A stretch of 64,000 nt of DNA from Cytophagales bacterium UBA2561. GTDB taxonomy: Bacteria > Bacteroidota > Bacteroidia > Cytophagales > Thermoflexibacteraceae. The position numbers were made by a program, and so were the translations under genes. The stretch lies in assembly GCA_002340355.1 (NCBI GenBank), contig DDLX01000018.1, positions 1 to 64,000 on the forward strand, written 5' to 3'. The first letter of the stretch is position 1. Every line of letters starts with the position of its first letter. The notes beneath the pieces are model-generated. The model was not told where the DNA came from. It searched no databases and saw nothing but the letters and a program-made list of their open reading frames with translations. Shown piece after piece: positions 63,272 through 64,000 of the stretch.

Positions 63272-63697
63272 TTGAAATTTATATTTACTCCATTTACCAT
63301 TTTGTCTTTTGCGCTATTGAGTATGTTTTCATGCCAGACAACAGAAAAGACGACTGCTTATCGTCCAAAAAATTCCTCTCCGTCCAAAATTGCCAGAGGA
63401 ACAAACCGAGTTCATGCAAAAATTCTGACCATAAAATTAGAAGAAACCATAAATAAAGGTACGCTAACTTATTGTTCTGCTAAAATTTTACGAGTGGAAG
63501 GTACTGGAGGTGCCGTCAAATCAGTAACCCAAAATCAAGAATTGACATTATTTGTCTCACAACAATTCCGAGATTTATATTCGAAAAATAATATTCAATT
63601 TGATGATTACTTTCAAATCAACAAGGAATTAACTTTAAGCATCAAACCTATTTCAACCTCCGATAACATTTGGAAAGTTGTCGAATTACATTATTAA
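63272..63697 (+). CDS. Hypothetical lipoprotein (TTG start)
   Basis: The 141-residue protein begins at a TTG (63272) and has a lipoprotein signal (FTILSFALLSMFSCQTT, lipid Cys about 21). No ATG in the frame would keep the signal. The rest is mixed strand (RVHAKILTIKLEETINKGTLTYCSAKILRVEG, LTLFVSQQFRD) and unrecognised. It is 43 bases before the partial gene, so may be co-transcribed. Confidence 0.65.
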   Translation: MKFIFTPFTILSFALLSMFSCQTTEKTTAYRPKNSSPSKIARGTNRVHAKILTIKLEETINKGTLTYCSAKILRVEGTGGAVKSVTQNQELTLFVSQQFRDLYSKNNIQFDDYFQINKELTLSIKPISTSDNIWKVVELHY

Positions 63698-63740
63698 ATT
63701 ATTTAGACTTAAGCTTATTCTTTTACTTAAAGAAATCAAA

Positions 63741-64000
63741 ATGAACATTTTATCTACAAAATCCTTAGCCCTAGTTTTTGCGTTAGTGCTGAGTGGAATT
63801 TTCGCATGGAATCAGCTTGATCATGAGGAAAGTATATCCTCTCCCGAAGAACGAAGAGCTATACGAAAAGCAGAAAAGAAAGCCCGTAAAATTGCTCGTG
63901 CTAACTATTGGCAACAAATGCTTCGAGACCCAAAAACAGGTAAAATTCCATATTATGCTCAAGCTAAAGCCTTGCATTATACGCAGTCTTTACCTGATGC
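63741..64000 (+). CDS. Exported protein, N-terminus only (cut by window end)
   Basis: The ATG at 63741 opens a frame that runs off the end: a signal sequence (MNILSTKSLALVFALVLSGIFAW), a Lys/Arg-rich helix (SPEERRAIRKAEKKARKIARANYWQQMLRD) and the words PKTGKIPYYAQ. The RDPKTGKIP text is typical of the start of large secreted Bacteroidota proteins with propeller or sorting domains, but the rest is missing, so the function cannot be given. Confidence 0.7.
   Translation, partial: MNILSTKSLALVFALVLSGIFAWNQLDHEESISSPEERRAIRKAEKKARKIARANYWQQMLRDPKTGKIPYYAQAKALHYTQSLPD

Overview
The window is AT-rich DNA, dense in genes on both strands, and most likely from a Bacteroidota chromosome, probably the Cytophagales. 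The support is a short RpoD-type sigma factor with no region 1.1, several upstream elements fitting the phylum's TAnnTTTG promoter box, a DksA-like protein without its zinc cysteines, DUF6526, DUF6122, DUF1573 and NamZ family genes, lipocalin_5 and Rieske-fold lipoproteins, and few visible Shine-Dalgarno sequences. The species cannot be named from the sequence.

Layout. 1-2628: an MmeI-like restriction-methylation enzyme, cut by the left edge. 2.7-9.0 kb: an M50 membrane protease, a type III polyketide synthase, a putative membrane aminopeptidase, a lysozyme-like protein and a beta-amylase. 9.2-18.5 kb: housekeeping genes (priA, folB, a TrmH-type methylase, pcm, rpoD) mixed with an OmpA/propeller protein, a Rieske-fold lipoprotein and a STAS protein. 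19.0-36.6 kb: the accessory centre, where a 1759-residue kinase/ATPase/GAF/SpoIIE regulator stands head to head with a two-protein type I polyketide synthase followed by a lipocalin-like gene. 36.6-40 kb: four tRNA genes, era, a DUF6122 gene and pgk. 40-64 kb: a secreted caspase-like protein, an ABC-F ATPase, a photolyase, a second SpoIIE-type sensor, a NamZ-family lipoprotein, DUF1573, a DksA-like gene, an extended D-Ala-D-Ala ligase, an AsmA-like protein, small lipoproteins, a lone PfaD-type enoyl reductase and the start of an exported protein at the right edge.

The most interesting system is the type I polyketide synthase. The first protein has the order ACP-KS-AT-AT-DH-KR-ACP plus a docking tail. 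The second has a docking helix, then KS-AT-ACP-TE. An N-terminal ACP with two tandem ATs matches the split loading/first-extension module known from myxobacterial lines such as stigmatellin and myxothiazol. The first AT lacks the arginine that holds the carboxylate of malonyl-type extenders (Tyr734 against Arg1174 in the second AT), as expected of an AT that loads a plain acyl starter. The DH catalytic histidine appears to be tyrosine and the KR nucleotide-binding loop is degenerate, so a small, poorly reduced triketide, possibly a pyrone, is the inferred product. The lipocalin-like gene follows by 21 bases. A trans-acting PfaD reductase and a type III polyketide synthase lie elsewhere in the window, but no link to the cluster can be shown.

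A second theme is signalling by partner switching: two large SpoIIE-phosphatase sensors and one STAS protein with a candidate phospho-serine are present, but no anti-sigma kinase is visible. A third is cell-wall work: a NamZ-like exo-muramidase, a D-Ala-D-Ala ligase and a lysozyme-like protein. No CRISPR array, insertion sequence, rRNA or complete mobile element was seen.
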